From Tritrichomonas foetus (taxonomy: Eukaryota > Parabasalia > Tritrichomonadida > Tritrichomonadidae), in assembly GCA_001839685.1 (NCBI GenBank), contig MLAK01001009.1:2048-39521 (forward strand): DNA of 37,474 bases, in the 5' to 3' direction. Shown here in pieces: positions 9,037-18,494 of this stretch (positions are counted from its first letter, which is position 1; every line of letters starts with the position of its first letter). The notes below the pieces were generated by a model. That model saw only the letters and a program-made list of their open reading frames with translations, was not told where the DNA came from and searched no databases. A program made the position numbers and the translations under genes.

Positions 9037-10299
9037 TTACATTGGTTGGCAGCTGGCTGATGTTCCTCCGCGCTCGTCGTCGTCATAGTCTGCTCCAGCG
9101 TCGTAGGCCTCTCCACGGCGGTTGCGGTATGTAGACTTGGAATTCTCGAATTGCTTGAGGTCTGATTCCTTCATTGAGACTTCGTAAACATTATCGTCGT
9201 TAAGGTCAACTCCAGCGACCTCGTTTGGCGGCGGCAAGCAGGCTGCGAGGGCGGCTTTGAATTCTGGCGTGAGTTGGGCTGGTTTTGGAAACTCAACATT
9301 GAATTTGATGAAGAGACGTCCTTTTTCGAATTGGTTTCCACGGCGTGGCATACCTTCACGATCGATAACCTTGACTGAGTCTGGAATGACGACTTGGCCT
9401 GGTGGTGTTGAAACAACGAGTTGTCTTCCATCGAGATGTTTGAGAACGAATTTGGTTCCAAGAAGGGCTTCGCTCAAAGAAATCCTTTTCATCATGAGAA
9501 GGTCGTCGTGCTTTCTGAGGAAGTGGTCGTGCTTCTTGAGGCTGAGCATAACAACAAGATCGCCTGTATCTGCTCCTGGAGCTTCGTCAGCGCATCCTTG
9601 GAATGGAATCTTATCGCCGTCTTCCATACCTGGCTCGATGTGGACAACGATTGTCTTCTTCTCTTCGGTAACTTTCTTTCCTTTGCATTTCTTGCATTTG
9701 TCGGCTGGATCGATTGACTCACCTGCACCGCGGCATGTTGGGCATGGTCCGACTTGCTGGGTGATCATTGGACCCATTTTGACGACATTGACTTTCTGTC
9801 CACGACCTCCGCAATCTGGGCACTTCTTTGGTGACTTTCCGTTAGCGCATCCTGAGCCTTTGCAATCTGGGCAGATGATGTCACGGTTGATGCGGAGTGT
9901 GACTTCTTTTCCGCTATAGAGATCTTCAAGTGTGACATTGATTTTATGGCCAATGTCTTGGGTACGTGGTCTACGCTGTTGTCTGCGTGCACCACCACCA
10001 AAGCCGAAGCCTCCGCCGAAGAGGTGGGACAAGATATCGTCGAATCCTCCACCCATTCCACCGGCGCCTTCACGAAGTCCGTCAACACCGGCTTGGTCAT
10101 AGATTTGTCTCTTCTGTGGATCCTTAAGGATTTCATAGGCTTCGTTGACTTGCTGGAATTTTTCTGTGGCATTTGGATCGTCGCGGTTTTTATCTGGGTG
10201 GAGTTGCCTTGCCTTTTGCATGAAGGCCTTCTTAAGTTCACGATCACTCACATCTGGTGAAACACCAAGAAGGTCGTAGAGCTTGGTATCAACAACCAT
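9037..10299 (-). CDS. type I (class A) DnaJ/Hsp40 co-chaperone, Ydj1/DNAJA-like
   Basis: This 420-residue protein is a complete class A J-protein that stimulates Hsp70 ATPase and delivers unfolded clients in the cytosol. The J domain spans residues 1-70, with HPD at 34-36. A Gly/Phe-rich segment follows (about 72-105). A zinc-binding region has CPDCKGSG, CPDCGGRG, CPTCRGAG and a deviant fourth motif, CKKCKGKK. Two beta-sandwich substrate domains come next. The last four residues, CQPM, form a CaaX box, as in yeast Ydj1 and human DNAJA1/2, so farnesylation and membrane anchoring are expected. The gene is GC-richer than its neighbours, with many C- and G-ending codons, which suggests high expression. 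An Inr-like CCATTTT lies directly upstream, and a GGCCGACCAAAATT element lies about 80 bp upstream. Confidence 0.95.
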   Translation of the reverse strand: MVVDTKLYDLLGVSPDVSDRELKKAFMQKARQLHPDKNRDDPNATEKFQQVNEAYEILKDPQKRQIYDQAGVDGLREGAGGMGGGFDDILSHLFGGGFGFGGGARRQQRRPRTQDIGHKINVTLEDLYSGKEVTLRINRDIICPDCKGSGCANGKSPKKCPDCGGRGQKVNVVKMGPMITQQVGPCPTCRGAGESIDPADKCKKCKGKKVTEEKKTIVVHIEPGMEDGDKIPFQGCADEAPGADTGDLVVMLSLKKHDHFLRKHDDLLMMKRISLSEALLGTKFVLKHLDGRQLVVSTPPGQVVIPDSVKVIDREGMPRRGNQFEKGRLFIKFNVEFPKPAQLTPEFKAALAACLPPPNEVAGVDLNDDNVYEVSMKESDLKQFENSKSTYRNRRGEAYDAGADYDDDERGGTSASCQPM

Positions 10300-11218
10300 A
10301 AAAAATGGGTATGGTCAGAAACCGTGTAAACCCCTTAAAATTGTGACGAAATAATCGGTTTCCTCTCAAAACGTTAAGTGGCCGACCAAAATTCTTGATT
10401 CATTTACATATCTCGATGATATCGTGGTAATCAGAGTGAAATTCCACATTAAAGTCAATTCCCCTTCAGAGACGGTGTTGATTATTTGATACATTTATAA
10501 ACGGCCATTTATAAATTTGAAAACGGTCTCTCTGATTTTACTTTTTCAATAAACGAACATGTGCCTGAATAATAATTGACAAATTTGAAAGTTTTTTGTT
10601 AGTCAACAGGCACGAAAATTTTTTGAAATCATGCAACAAAAATAGGAGGTGTTATGTTTCATCTTTGATTTGAGAGCTAGCTAAAAGAAAAGGTATAAGG
10701 TATGAAGTCATATTATCTGGAATGTTCTTCTTCTTTTCTGAGAGAAACCTCAACCTTCTCATATGATTTGATAATATATCATTCTGTATCATTGAATTTC
10801 TATCTAATTATGCTTACTAAATACTATGCTTTTTACTAGTTGGTAGTGCATCTTTTTTTTACTAATAGTTTTTTCTGTAATGAATGATTGTAACCATGTC
10901 CAAACTCATTTTAAAATTGAAATAATATTTTTTGTTAAAAATGCCATTATTCTATATTTATGACTGGTTGCTAACATGATTATTTCTATTATTTTTCATC
11001 TCTAATTCGACGATGACCAAATTTCAGAATAAAGTCATAATATATAGCGCCGAATAGATAATAATCACTAAATTTAATGATTTTGTAAACAATCGAGTTT
11101 AATTGAATAACTGTTTTTTGGGTTCACAAAAATGACTCACATTATCATCTGGGGGAAAATACAAACAAAGAAATTAAAGAAAGAATATTTTACGCACCCA
11201 ACATTTACTAACCATGAT
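10300..11218. other. intergenic region, about 0.9 kb, DnaJ upstream region
   Basis: This holds the DnaJ promoter on the minus strand and the 3' flank of the TOG gene. GTGCCTG near 10562 and CAGGCAC near 10609 form an inverted pair, with an inner TTGAC/GTCAA pair. A GAATGTTC at 10720-10727 resembles a two-unit heat-shock element but lies over 400 bp from the start, so it is weak. No gene is visible. Confidence 0.5.
10380..10394 (-). promoter_or_regulatory. GGTCGACC-type element upstream of DnaJ
   Basis: The plus strand reads GGCCGACCAAAATTC about 81 bp upstream of the DnaJ ATG. It closely matches the repeated element between the IscA and AK6 genes, including the following bases up to ATTCATTT. 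A role is inferred from recurrence only. Confidence 0.4.
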
Positions 11219-13036
11219 TTATATATCGACATTTTTTTTCAATTCCGTATAATCTTGCGCAGAAAGTGACATTTTAGCAATTCCTGCAAATCTTTCATCT
11301 TTGGAAAGATCCTTTAGCGCCTTTTTTGCTGCATCGCGGGTTTCTACCCTCGTATCTCTAATCAGTGGTGCCACATTCTGCACCAGCATTTTCAATTCTT
11401 TTTCATCGATGTTTCCTTGCGTCAGCACGATAGACATGCATTGTGTCGCCTTTCCACGTGCAATAGAATTTTTGTGCTTGATTCCAGACATGAAAGAGCT
11501 GAAAACTCTGGTTCTGGGGCTGTGATCAGCAATTGAAAGGAGGACTGCAGAGGCGCCATCAGCAATGAATTGGTGGCTGGAGCAGGTCATATTTAATAAT
11601 GATGAAATCCATTGTGATGTTTGCGGACAGAGTTCTTTTGAAAATTCTGCATAAAAAGCTTCAGCAAGTTGCAGGGCATTGTTTGCAAGCATTGTGCGAG
11701 GCGATGAAGCAGAATCTAATAGGTTCAGCCAAATATCTTTACAATGTGGTGCTAATGGCGCTGAATCAGTATTTAATTGTTCCATTAATAAATCAACGGC
11801 TTTTTGCTGTTGTTCCCAATCCTTGCTTCTTAGATTTTCGGTTAATTCGGAAATTGGAGGAGGAGGAGGAGCTTTCTTTTTCTTTGGTGATTCTGCTGGC
11901 TGTGGAATTGGCGCTGACGTATTCTTTGAGCGAGCGCTTGATGGTTTTGGTTTGGGGCTTGATGGTTTTGGCGATCGTGACGATTCTCTTTGTTTAGTCG
12001 GTAATGCAGTCTTTGTTCTGTGTTGTGAAGTGTTTTCAGTCTCTTGAAATTCATGGTCTTCGATGGAATTTGAAAAAGCGCTTGCTTTTGATTTTGGTCG
12101 TAAATCTTCGGAATTTCTTTGTTTCTTGGTAGATCTTGGAATCATTGTTGATTCTGTATGGGTTGACTTTTGTGTATCACCAACTGAATTTCTTGATGAT
12201 TTCTTTTTTGGTGATATATCTTCTGTTGAATGAGATGGAATAGGTGAATTTCGTTTAGGTGAATTTTTATCGTTATTCGGAATTTTCAATTCCATTGAAT
12301 TCATTAAAAGCGATCTTCCTGGAGGAGGTGCTGCATTTTCATCATACTCATCAAAATTGCGTTCTGGAATATCAACTTTTTTAGGTGGTTCAATTTTATC
12401 GCTTTCATCGTCATCATCAACAAAATCGTCGATAAAATCCATTGGAAAGTTTTCATGGATTTTTGAAAAGTTTATACTACTCCTAAGCATCATGACTGCT
12501 TTTGGCTCATTTGTGGTCTCTTTTTGTGGGGCTTTCAAATAAATAATGAAATCGGTCGCAGTTGATGAAAGAAGCTCATCTTTGCTATTTCTGCATGTTT
12601 CAGCAAAAGGAAGAAACACTTTGAATTTATTTGCTTCTTTCGGAACAAACGAAAAAGCGAAAGATAACATCATTTCTTGGGCCCTTTCATTCCAGCTTGA
12701 AAATAATGGTGAAAAGTGCTTCAGAACTTGTTCTAATTGACCTTTTTGTGACAATAATGAAATTAAAGACAAACAGGAGCGTCGAACAACTTCATCAGTT
12801 GAGGAAATTAGCGATGAAAAACATTTGCCAAAATGGTGGAGATCGTCGGTGACATTTGCAAAAATAATTGCTGATGAAAGTGCGGAAACAATTGCGAGAT
12901 GGCATTCAGAATATTGGATTTGTAACATCGAAAGATATTTCAAATAATCAGATACACTTGCAGAATCCCTTAAGAAATCTGAATGTAATGTACGAATTTG
13001 TTGAAGTTTTTCAAGCGAATGCTGTGAGAATGCCAT
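11219..13036 (-). CDS. TOG/HEAT-domain protein, TOGARAM (crescerin)/CLASP-like
   Basis: This 605-residue protein has two helical arrays separated by a disordered linker. Residues 1-170 read as HEAT-like helices. An acidic patch (DDFVDDDDESD) follows near residue 210. Residues 225-395 are rich in Ser, Pro, Lys and Arg, a typical basic microtubule-binding linker. Residues about 395-600 form a TOG-type array starting LTENLRSKDWEQQQKAVDLL and containing FMSGIKHKNSIARGKATQC and IRDTRVETRDAAKKALKDL. These match the pattern of CLASP and TOGARAM TOG domains, which bind tubulin and regulate microtubules; TOGARAM members act in cilia and flagella. The ATG directly follows TCATTC, a good Inr. The stop reads TAAA. 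The TOG assignment is firm; the choice between CLASP and TOGARAM is not. Confidence 0.75.
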   Translation of the reverse strand: MAFSQHSLEKLQQIRTLHSDFLRDSASVSDYLKYLSMLQIQYSECHLAIVSALSSAIIFANVTDDLHHFGKCFSSLISSTDEVVRRSCLSLISLLSQKGQLEQVLKHFSPLFSSWNERAQEMMLSFAFSFVPKEANKFKVFLPFAETCRNSKDELLSSTATDFIIYLKAPQKETTNEPKAVMMLRSSINFSKIHENFPMDFIDDFVDDDDESDKIEPPKKVDIPERNFDEYDENAAPPPGRSLLMNSMELKIPNNDKNSPKRNSPIPSHSTEDISPKKKSSRNSVGDTQKSTHTESTMIPRSTKKQRNSEDLRPKSKASAFSNSIEDHEFQETENTSQHRTKTALPTKQRESSRSPKPSSPKPKPSSARSKNTSAPIPQPAESPKKKKAPPPPPISELTENLRSKDWEQQQKAVDLLMEQLNTDSAPLAPHCKDIWLNLLDSASSPRTMLANNALQLAEAFYAEFSKELCPQTSQWISSLLNMTCSSHQFIADGASAVLLSIADHSPRTRVFSSFMSGIKHKNSIARGKATQCMSIVLTQGNIDEKELKMLVQNVAPLIRDTRVETRDAAKKALKDLSKDERFAGIAKMSLSAQDYTELKKNVDI

Positions 13037-13042
13037 GAATGA
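13037..13042 (-). promoter_or_regulatory. Inr-like element of the TOG gene
   Basis: TCATTC on the minus strand abuts the ATG at 13036. It matches the trichomonad Inr TCA(C/T)(A/T) and would leave a leader of about 4 nt. Confidence 0.5.
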
Positions 13043-13370
13043 TTATTTGAGGATTTTTTTATTTTATAGAATTATGTCATTTTACACCAACACAAAATCA
13101 TACAAAATTCGATGGACTGTACATCTGAGGAAGCTTTTTACACAATATGCAAGAAGAAAACATCTCATTATGCACAATATGTAATACCTTACACATATAT
13201 ACTCTGTGCTTCATAATCCCAAAATTATAAGAGATAATTCAAATCTAGAATTGTCCAATTTCATTACCTAAAGTTTTTTCATTATGCATGATAGTAGGAG
13301 AGTAATACAATTAGAAATATAGTTAAAAATAGAGTTAAAAAAAGTATAATTTGAGGAGAAAATAGTTTAC
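13037..13370. other. intergenic spacer, 334 bp
   Basis: The TOG gene promoter and the tetraspanin 3' flank share this spacer. I see no further structure beyond the Inr-like element. Confidence 0.6.
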
Positions 13371-13997
13371 TTAAAACTTGGCAATTCCTTCATTATCAGA
13401 TTTCTTATTACAGCAGACAAGATAGATAGCGCAGAAGAGGAGGATGACTTCGATGGCGGCCATAGCGATGACGCCGATCTTTAAGTCCTTCATGTTCTGC
13501 TTAACTTCTTGTTCGATCTTGAGGAAGCATGTTGGTGTGGATAGATTTTGTTCTGGATAGCCGCATCCATGTGTGGCATTGTATTCAGTGAAACCGCAGC
13601 ATTCTAAGGCTTCTTCAAGTTTCTTTCTGGCATCTTGGACTTTAAGTTCGTCGAAGTACCAGTTCTTTCCAATAGCATCAATAAGTTTGTCTTGGTAAAG
13701 GAAGGCTAAAACAACAGCAACAACTTCGACGATGATGACAATGAAGATAAGGATGAGGTATGTAACATTGAGGCACTTCTTCTTGCAGCAGCAGAGGAAG
13801 AATCCAATGAGGGCGGAAAAGACGGCGAAGCCAGCAGCAACAAGGAGGATGATGAATGGAAGATTATTGTCAAGAAGGGCAATCCAGTCACGTCCAGATT
13901 CCTTCTTGTAGATGACAACACCAGCAACGACGGCACAAATGATAACGGCAAGATTGACAATACCGATGATCCAACGCGCGCAAGCTTTGCAGCACAT
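13371..13997 (-). CDS. tetraspanin
   Basis: This 208-residue membrane protein has the tetraspanin plan. Membrane segments lie at about residues 10-30, 46-70, 78-101 and 173-195. A small loop sits between the first two, and the large extracellular loop lies between the third and fourth. That loop carries the diagnostic CCG at 133-135 plus partner cysteines at 145 and 157. It is short for the family, with four cysteines. Cysteines flank several membrane segments (MCCKAC at the N-terminus, CCCKKKC after the second segment, VCCNKK at the end), which suggests palmitoylation. The cytoplasmic tail is only about 12 residues. In trichomonads tetraspanins sit on the plasma membrane and in extracellular vesicles. 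Codons are C/G-rich, suggesting strong expression. Confidence 0.92.
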   Translation of the reverse strand: MCCKACARWIIGIVNLAVIICAVVAGVVIYKKESGRDWIALLDNNLPFIILLVAAGFAVFSALIGFFLCCCKKKCLNVTYLILIFIVIIVEVVAVVLAFLYQDKLIDAIGKNWYFDELKVQDARKKLEEALECCGFTEYNATHGCGYPEQNLSTPTCFLKIEQEVKQNMKDLKIGVIAMAAIEVILLFCAIYLVCCNKKSDNEGIAKF

Positions 13998-14004
13998 TTT
14001 CTTT

Positions 14005-14010
14005 TAATGA
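14005..14010 (-). promoter_or_regulatory. Inr-like element of the tetraspanin gene
   Basis: The minus strand reads TCATTA, followed after eight bases by the ATG at 13997, giving a leader of about 11 nt. Confidence 0.5.
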
Positions 14011-14204
14011 AGTGTTATATGAATTTCAATTAATTTTTTATGAGAATTCAGTGACTCAATTCAAACATGAACGAGTTTATTGATATATCAAGATAGTCCA
14101 TTTCCACTTTTCTCACAAAATAAATCTAAAGTTATCAAAAGATGATCAGAATTTGTTCTAAGATTCTGATGGATTATACAGAATCGATGATAAAATTATC
14201 AAAT

Positions 14205-14940
14205 CTATTCAATTGTTCTCGAGAATTCAATACTTTCATCTAAATTAATTTTTGACAGTGTGACTTCACCGTGATCAGAATATTTCAAAGGTTTAATCGG
14301 AACTTGATTGAATGGCTTGGTCATCAAATGAGATAGCTTTATAAGCCATTTTCAACAAAAACGCAATATATTCATCATACATGAAGGAAACAACTGAACC
14401 AGATTTTGAATATTCTCTACATATCGTTTCTTTCGATTTTTCACCGGGTAATTGACCTTAATTTTGTCACAAGGTTTAATTTTAGAAAAAAATCATCTCC
14501 TTATAATGCTATTTTTTCTCCACGAATATCTATATTTAAATATTTATAAAAGCAAATTTCTAGATATATAGCTATATCAATTGTAACGATCAAAAAAACA
14601 CGAAGAAAAACAATGTGAATCCGAGATATAGTCATTTCATGTTGTAAAATTTCATGAAAAAAAAATTTCAGATTTTTGAGTGAGTTGGTAATAAAATGAA
14701 TTCATCTTCCTCAACTCTGACAAGTTTCCATTACATCTAATTTATATATGCCTTTCTGATGTATTTGGGCTACAAGAACTCAAGTAGAAAGAAAATCTAC
14801 AAACAAAATCTGATGTCGTAAATTAATTTTCTCATCATTGACTGAAAATTTTCATTGTAGATCGAATAACATTCTGACATTTTTGCAGGAACACAACCTA
14901 TAACTGTATTATCTTCAAATTTTTGATTGAGGAGAATTTT
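14205..14940 (-). pseudogene. coding-like fragments, possible decayed gene
   Basis: Several minus-strand fragments lie in series in different frames. 14800-14940 includes MSECYSIYNENFQSMMRKL. Near 14700 lies VEEDEFILLPTHSKI. 14296-14457 is 54 codons and includes PGEKSKETICREYSKSG and FMYDEYIAFLLKMAYKAISF. 14208-14324 is 39 codons opening MTKPFNQVPIKPLKYSDHG. The last two overlap by about 30 bp, as expected for a single frameshift. The composition (Glu, Lys, Asp, Ser, Gly) is more protein-like than random AT-rich DNA gives. The final fragment has its own ATG with TCATTT 5 nt upstream. I do not recognise the protein. I chose frames by eye, so the case is suggestive only. Confidence 0.3.
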
Positions 14941-15333
14941 TTATATAATACAAATGCCTTTTTATTTAATATAATACCAGCATTATGATTCTGTTCAGTT
15001 TTTCCTTTCATTCTTCAGATCAAATCATCAAAAAGAATTGTTTATAAAGTCATTGATGACTTTTCAGTCTCATGCGGCTTAACTTTATCTCAATGATTAT
15101 CTGTATTTTCTAAAGAACAATCATAAGTCATCCCGACTATCTTTTTAACAATCTGTTGAGATGATCGATATAAATAAGAATTATGAAAACCGTGAATATA
15201 TCGTTATATGAATATGAATAAAATCTCTTGGTCATTCACGATTAAAAAAGGAACAAAATTATTCAAGTGCGAGTGTAACTGAGAAAGCATTCAAAAAATT
15301 CTCAAATTTCTCATATCACATTTCCGTAATTAT

Positions 15334-15339
15334 TCATTT
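15334..15339 (+). promoter_or_regulatory. Inr-like element of the FAM177-like gene
   Basis: TCATTT lies 10 nt before the ATG at 15349, giving a leader of about 13 nt. Confidence 0.5.
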
Positions 15340-15348
15340 TGGCTATAA

Positions 15349-15897
15349 ATGTTTTCTTCCAATGGCAGAGCCAACAGCTATATACCAGAAGCACCACTTC
15401 CTGAATCTCCTCCTCCAGACGAAACAAATGACACGCCAGAAGAAAGAGAACCCGAATCGACTAATATAAATAATCCCGAAAATCAAGAACAAATCAATCA
15501 AAATGATCAAATCCAAAACAACGAACCAAATTCCGAGGAAACTCCCCAAAGCGAAAATCAATTAAATGATGATGCCATAAATCCCACAGTCCAGCAACAA
15601 GAGAGTCAAACAAATGACGGTACGCAACAACCAACGAATGACAGCGAAAACATAATCTGGAAATACACCAAAAAAATTGGATGGGGAATTTACAGCATTA
15701 TGTACGCGGCCGGCGGTTTCCTATCAGAGTTGTTCGGAATCACAACACCAAGATATGCATATGCCATCAGGGAGTATGAAAGGCGGCAGGAGCGTCTCAG
15801 GCAGCAGGAGCTCGAGGCTGAAGCGGCAGCGGCAGGTGAAAACGCAGACAAGGACGAATTAGATGACGTTTCTCCTGCAAACAATGGACAAGCATGA
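15349..15897 (+). CDS. FAM177-like protein
   Basis: This 182-residue protein has a disordered, acidic, Asn/Gln/Pro-rich N-terminal half (residues 1-100). The conserved core lies at about residues 101-155: IIWKYTKKIGWG, then GGFLSELFGITTPRYAYAI, then REYERRQERLRQQE. This matches the FAM177 family signature as I know it, where a small hydrophobic helix leads into FGI(S/T)TPKYQYAIDEY and a charged helix. The function of FAM177 proteins is poorly known. The hydrophobic stretch at about 112-130 (GIYSIMYAAGGFLSELFGI) may associate with membranes. The C-terminus is acidic and Ala-rich. The stop is TGA, with TAATAAAC about 20 nt on as a likely poly(A) signal. The family call rests on one motif of about 25 residues. 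Confidence 0.65.
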   Translation: MFSSNGRANSYIPEAPLPESPPPDETNDTPEEREPESTNINNPENQEQINQNDQIQNNEPNSEETPQSENQLNDDAINPTVQQQESQTNDGTQQPTNDSENIIWKYTKKIGWGIYSIMYAAGGFLSELFGITTPRYAYAIREYERRQERLRQQELEAEAAAAGENADKDELDDVSPANNGQA

Positions 15898-16552
15898 AAT
15901 TATTATTTGATATTTGTAATAAACTTTAATTTTTAATACAAACCATTATTCATTTATATGCCTCTGCGTGAAAATCATACTTGAAAAAGATTACTACCAA
16001 GTTTGATCAATTAAAAAGGTGCAAATGTATATATTGTTTAAAAGATATGAGTATTTTTGTGAATATACGTAATGTAGATGTATGCTATTCATTTTAATTG
16101 ACAAACGAGAAAAACATTTGATGATCAATTGTGAATTTCTATTAATCTTGAAAAAATTAAGTGAATAATAATTACAAAGTATTCGACTCATCATCAGATT
16201 TATTAGTAACTTTTTCGATTTATTTTTAGACAAAATGTATTAACACAGAAGCAAATGGAGAATAATCTCATGAAACTTTTTGATAATTTAACGTACATTT
16301 TTCTATTCAAAAAAATCGTTTCATCTTTGTTGTTGTTTATATTCATTACAATTGAATATTTTTGGAAAATAATTCTGTAATTCCAATAATTATAAATTGT
16401 TTTATAATATATATTATCTTCATTCTTATTAATTGAATAGATTTTGAGAAAAATGAATTTTAACAAATTCCTCATTTATTAGATTTATTATTTTTTGTCA
16501 CTTTTTGATATTCCTTCAGGAATAAACGGCTTATTAGAAAAAAACATAGATC
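15898..16552. other. intergenic region, 655 bp, very AT-rich
   Basis: It lies between two plus-strand genes. Two overlapping minus-strand ORFs (90 codons with ATG at 16475, and 79 codons at 15994-16233) span it. Both are rich in Asn, Ile, Lys and Tyr, as random AT-rich DNA would be, with no Inr upstream. I do not call them genes. Confidence 0.5.
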
Positions 16553-18016
16553 ATGCTTGAAGTACCAGAAACCCCACAAACTCCACTTCCAGAAATCGAA
16601 AGTTTTACACTTTGGTGTAACGATACACCTTATGTTTTTGAAGGAGATATTTTTATCAAAATGTCGAAGAAGGCAGCACAAATCGCAATTGATGGAAAAG
16701 TAGAGGCGGTTGTTGGTCGCAAAGTCAAAGAAGATACAATGAAATCATTCTATCAAGCATGTTCCCTCAAACCATTCACAGTCACAGCGAAAAATGCATA
16801 CGAATTAAAGAAACTCGCAGAAGATTTTGAAGTTCCAACGCTTGAAAAATACGTCAATAACTACATCAAAGAAAAGAACATTGCAGCGCCTCCAGAAATC
16901 GACTATTTGGGCATTTTGAAGCAACATTGCGATTCCGATATCGAAGATCCAACAGACATTTTGAACGTCTCAGAATACATCAATGATGCACTCCGTGATG
17001 AGAGGCTCCCACAATTACCGCCAGAAATTATTTTCAAGGTGATCAATGCCGCCGATCCACAGAAAATTGATAATCAGCTCCTCATCAACTTCACACTTCG
17101 TTTGTTAGAAGTGAATCCCTCATCAGCCGTTCCAATTTTGATGCTCCTCGACTTCGACCGCTTATCAAAAGACCAAAGAGAGCTGATTTTCCACACAAGC
17201 GACATTCACGACCAAAACGTGAACTACTTTGTCGCAACAGCATTCAGCAGTGCCAGAAATAAGAACGCTCTTGAATTGGAGCAGGCTGAGGCTCAATTAA
17301 ATGAAGATTTGGACAAAATGAGAGAAGCCCTCACAAAATTGCAGGCCAAAACGGCTGAAAAAATGAAGCACGATCAAGACGAGGCGCTCGATCAAATGGA
17401 CGCAGAAGTTGCTGAAATGGGCGCCAAAATTCAAGAATTGAAAAGCGGCGCAGATGCCCAACGGCAAAAAATTGAAAAGGCTGCAGCCGATCATGAAAAT
17501 GCTTTTGCTGAAATGAAGGCAAGGCTCGAACAGATTGATAAACTTACATCACAGCGCAATAGTAAGGCTGCTGGACAGAATGATAAAATTAAAACTGAGG
17601 TTACACAACAAATGGACGAATTGAGGGCAGAAATGGACGTCAAAGTCAAAAATTTGGCCAACGACGACGCAAAAAGATGTCAATCTGTCCAGAGAGATTT
17701 GAAGAGAGCGATAGATGCCGAGCAACAAAGATTGAAACAACTCAGATCAAAGGCAGAGGCAATAGTAGACACACTCAATGCGACAAACGAGGATTTGGGC
17801 GATTTCAAGGCAACTCTCGCATCAAAGATTGTCAGAGATCGTCTCAGATTTGATAAGTTCATCAGAAAGGTCGATAACAGACTTGATTTATTCAAGGAGG
17901 AACCAGGAGTATGGGGACTCGGCGCTGACAGTGTCGCACAAGCAGAGAAGTTCATTAATGACATTGAAGAGAAGGTTGATGAATGCTGCCCAATCAGAGG
18001 AAAGAAAAATGAGTAA
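16553..18016 (+). CDS. BTB/POZ-like domain protein with long coiled coil
   Basis: This 487-residue protein begins with a BTB-like fold (about residues 15-125). FTLWCNDTPYVFEGDIFIKMSKKA is the N-terminal strand and helix pair, VKEDTMKSFYQACSLKPFTV the middle part, and AYELKKLAEDFEVPTLEKYVNNYI the closing helices. A helical, BACK-like segment follows (about 130-230). Residues 236-400 are a highly charged heptad-rich coiled coil (KLQAKTAEKMKHDQDEALDQ and onward). The last 60 residues are globular. Trichomonads encode many proteins of this BTB plus coiled-coil design with unknown partners; such proteins usually self-associate or serve as adaptors. Codon use in the coiled coil is relatively GC-rich. 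The stop reads TAAA. No clear Inr precedes the ATG. Confidence 0.7.
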   Translation: MLEVPETPQTPLPEIESFTLWCNDTPYVFEGDIFIKMSKKAAQIAIDGKVEAVVGRKVKEDTMKSFYQACSLKPFTVTAKNAYELKKLAEDFEVPTLEKYVNNYIKEKNIAAPPEIDYLGILKQHCDSDIEDPTDILNVSEYINDALRDERLPQLPPEIIFKVINAADPQKIDNQLLINFTLRLLEVNPSSAVPILMLLDFDRLSKDQRELIFHTSDIHDQNVNYFVATAFSSARNKNALELEQAEAQLNEDLDKMREALTKLQAKTAEKMKHDQDEALDQMDAEVAEMGAKIQELKSGADAQRQKIEKAAADHENAFAEMKARLEQIDKLTSQRNSKAAGQNDKIKTEVTQQMDELRAEMDVKVKNLANDDAKRCQSVQRDLKRAIDAEQQRLKQLRSKAEAIVDTLNATNEDLGDFKATLASKIVRDRLRFDKFIRKVDNRLDLFKEEPGVWGLGADSVAQAEKFINDIEEKVDECCPIRGKKNE

Positions 18017-18494
18017 ATATCTTTGAATGGATGAATTAATTTTGACTATAGTTTTTGATTGATTCTACTCTTTTTCTTTATTTGTATAAATAATCATTTG
18101 TTAAATGGGATCATTTTAATAACTTTTATTATTCGGGGAAAATGTGTTGAACATAAATGGAATCAGTTTTGAAATAATTTCATGCAAATGTTGAAACAAT
18201 AAATTCAAATTTAAAAGAATATGTTCTAATTATCAAAAACATGCATTAACAAATATATGTAAATATTACAAGTCTCATCAAATAATCAATTGTGAAAAAA
18301 ATAAAGATTTTCTTTACAGGTTTCATCAGCAAATTTGTGAACACTATTTCCAGCAATAAATACATGAATTGATCATTTAGCGTGTTTCATTATTTCGTGT
18401 GATGTTTCGAATTGGTTAAATAATTGGTGAAATAAATGGTGAAATATTTGACCATATGAAATATATAAATCTAACGAAAAACCAATTTTGAAAA
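18017..18494. other. intergenic spacer, 478 bp
   Basis: This spacer between two plus-strand genes holds a 3' flank and the next promoter. Short direct repeats of TGGTGAAATA lie near 18427 and 18439. Nothing else is seen. Confidence 0.5.

Larger units (their letters stand above)
13998..15348. other. long intergenic region, about 1.35 kb
   Basis: This region separates two divergent genes, the tetraspanin and the FAM177-like gene, and carries both promoters near its ends. No intact gene is visible. Minus-strand coding-like fragments at about 14205-14940 are listed separately. Confidence 0.5.

Noticed and set aside
9257..9919. 220-codon ORF on the plus strand inside the DnaJ gene
   Set aside because: It is antisense to a certain gene, has no family features, and arises from the GC-rich codon bias of DnaJ.
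10720..10727. GAATGTTC as a heat-shock element for DnaJ
   Set aside because: It has only two inverted units and lies over 400 bp from the start, while leaders and promoters here are compact.
15994..16475. Two overlapping minus-strand ORFs of 79 and 90 codons
   Set aside because: They are rich in Asn, Ile, Lys and Tyr as expected by chance. One lacks an ATG start, and no Inr precedes either.
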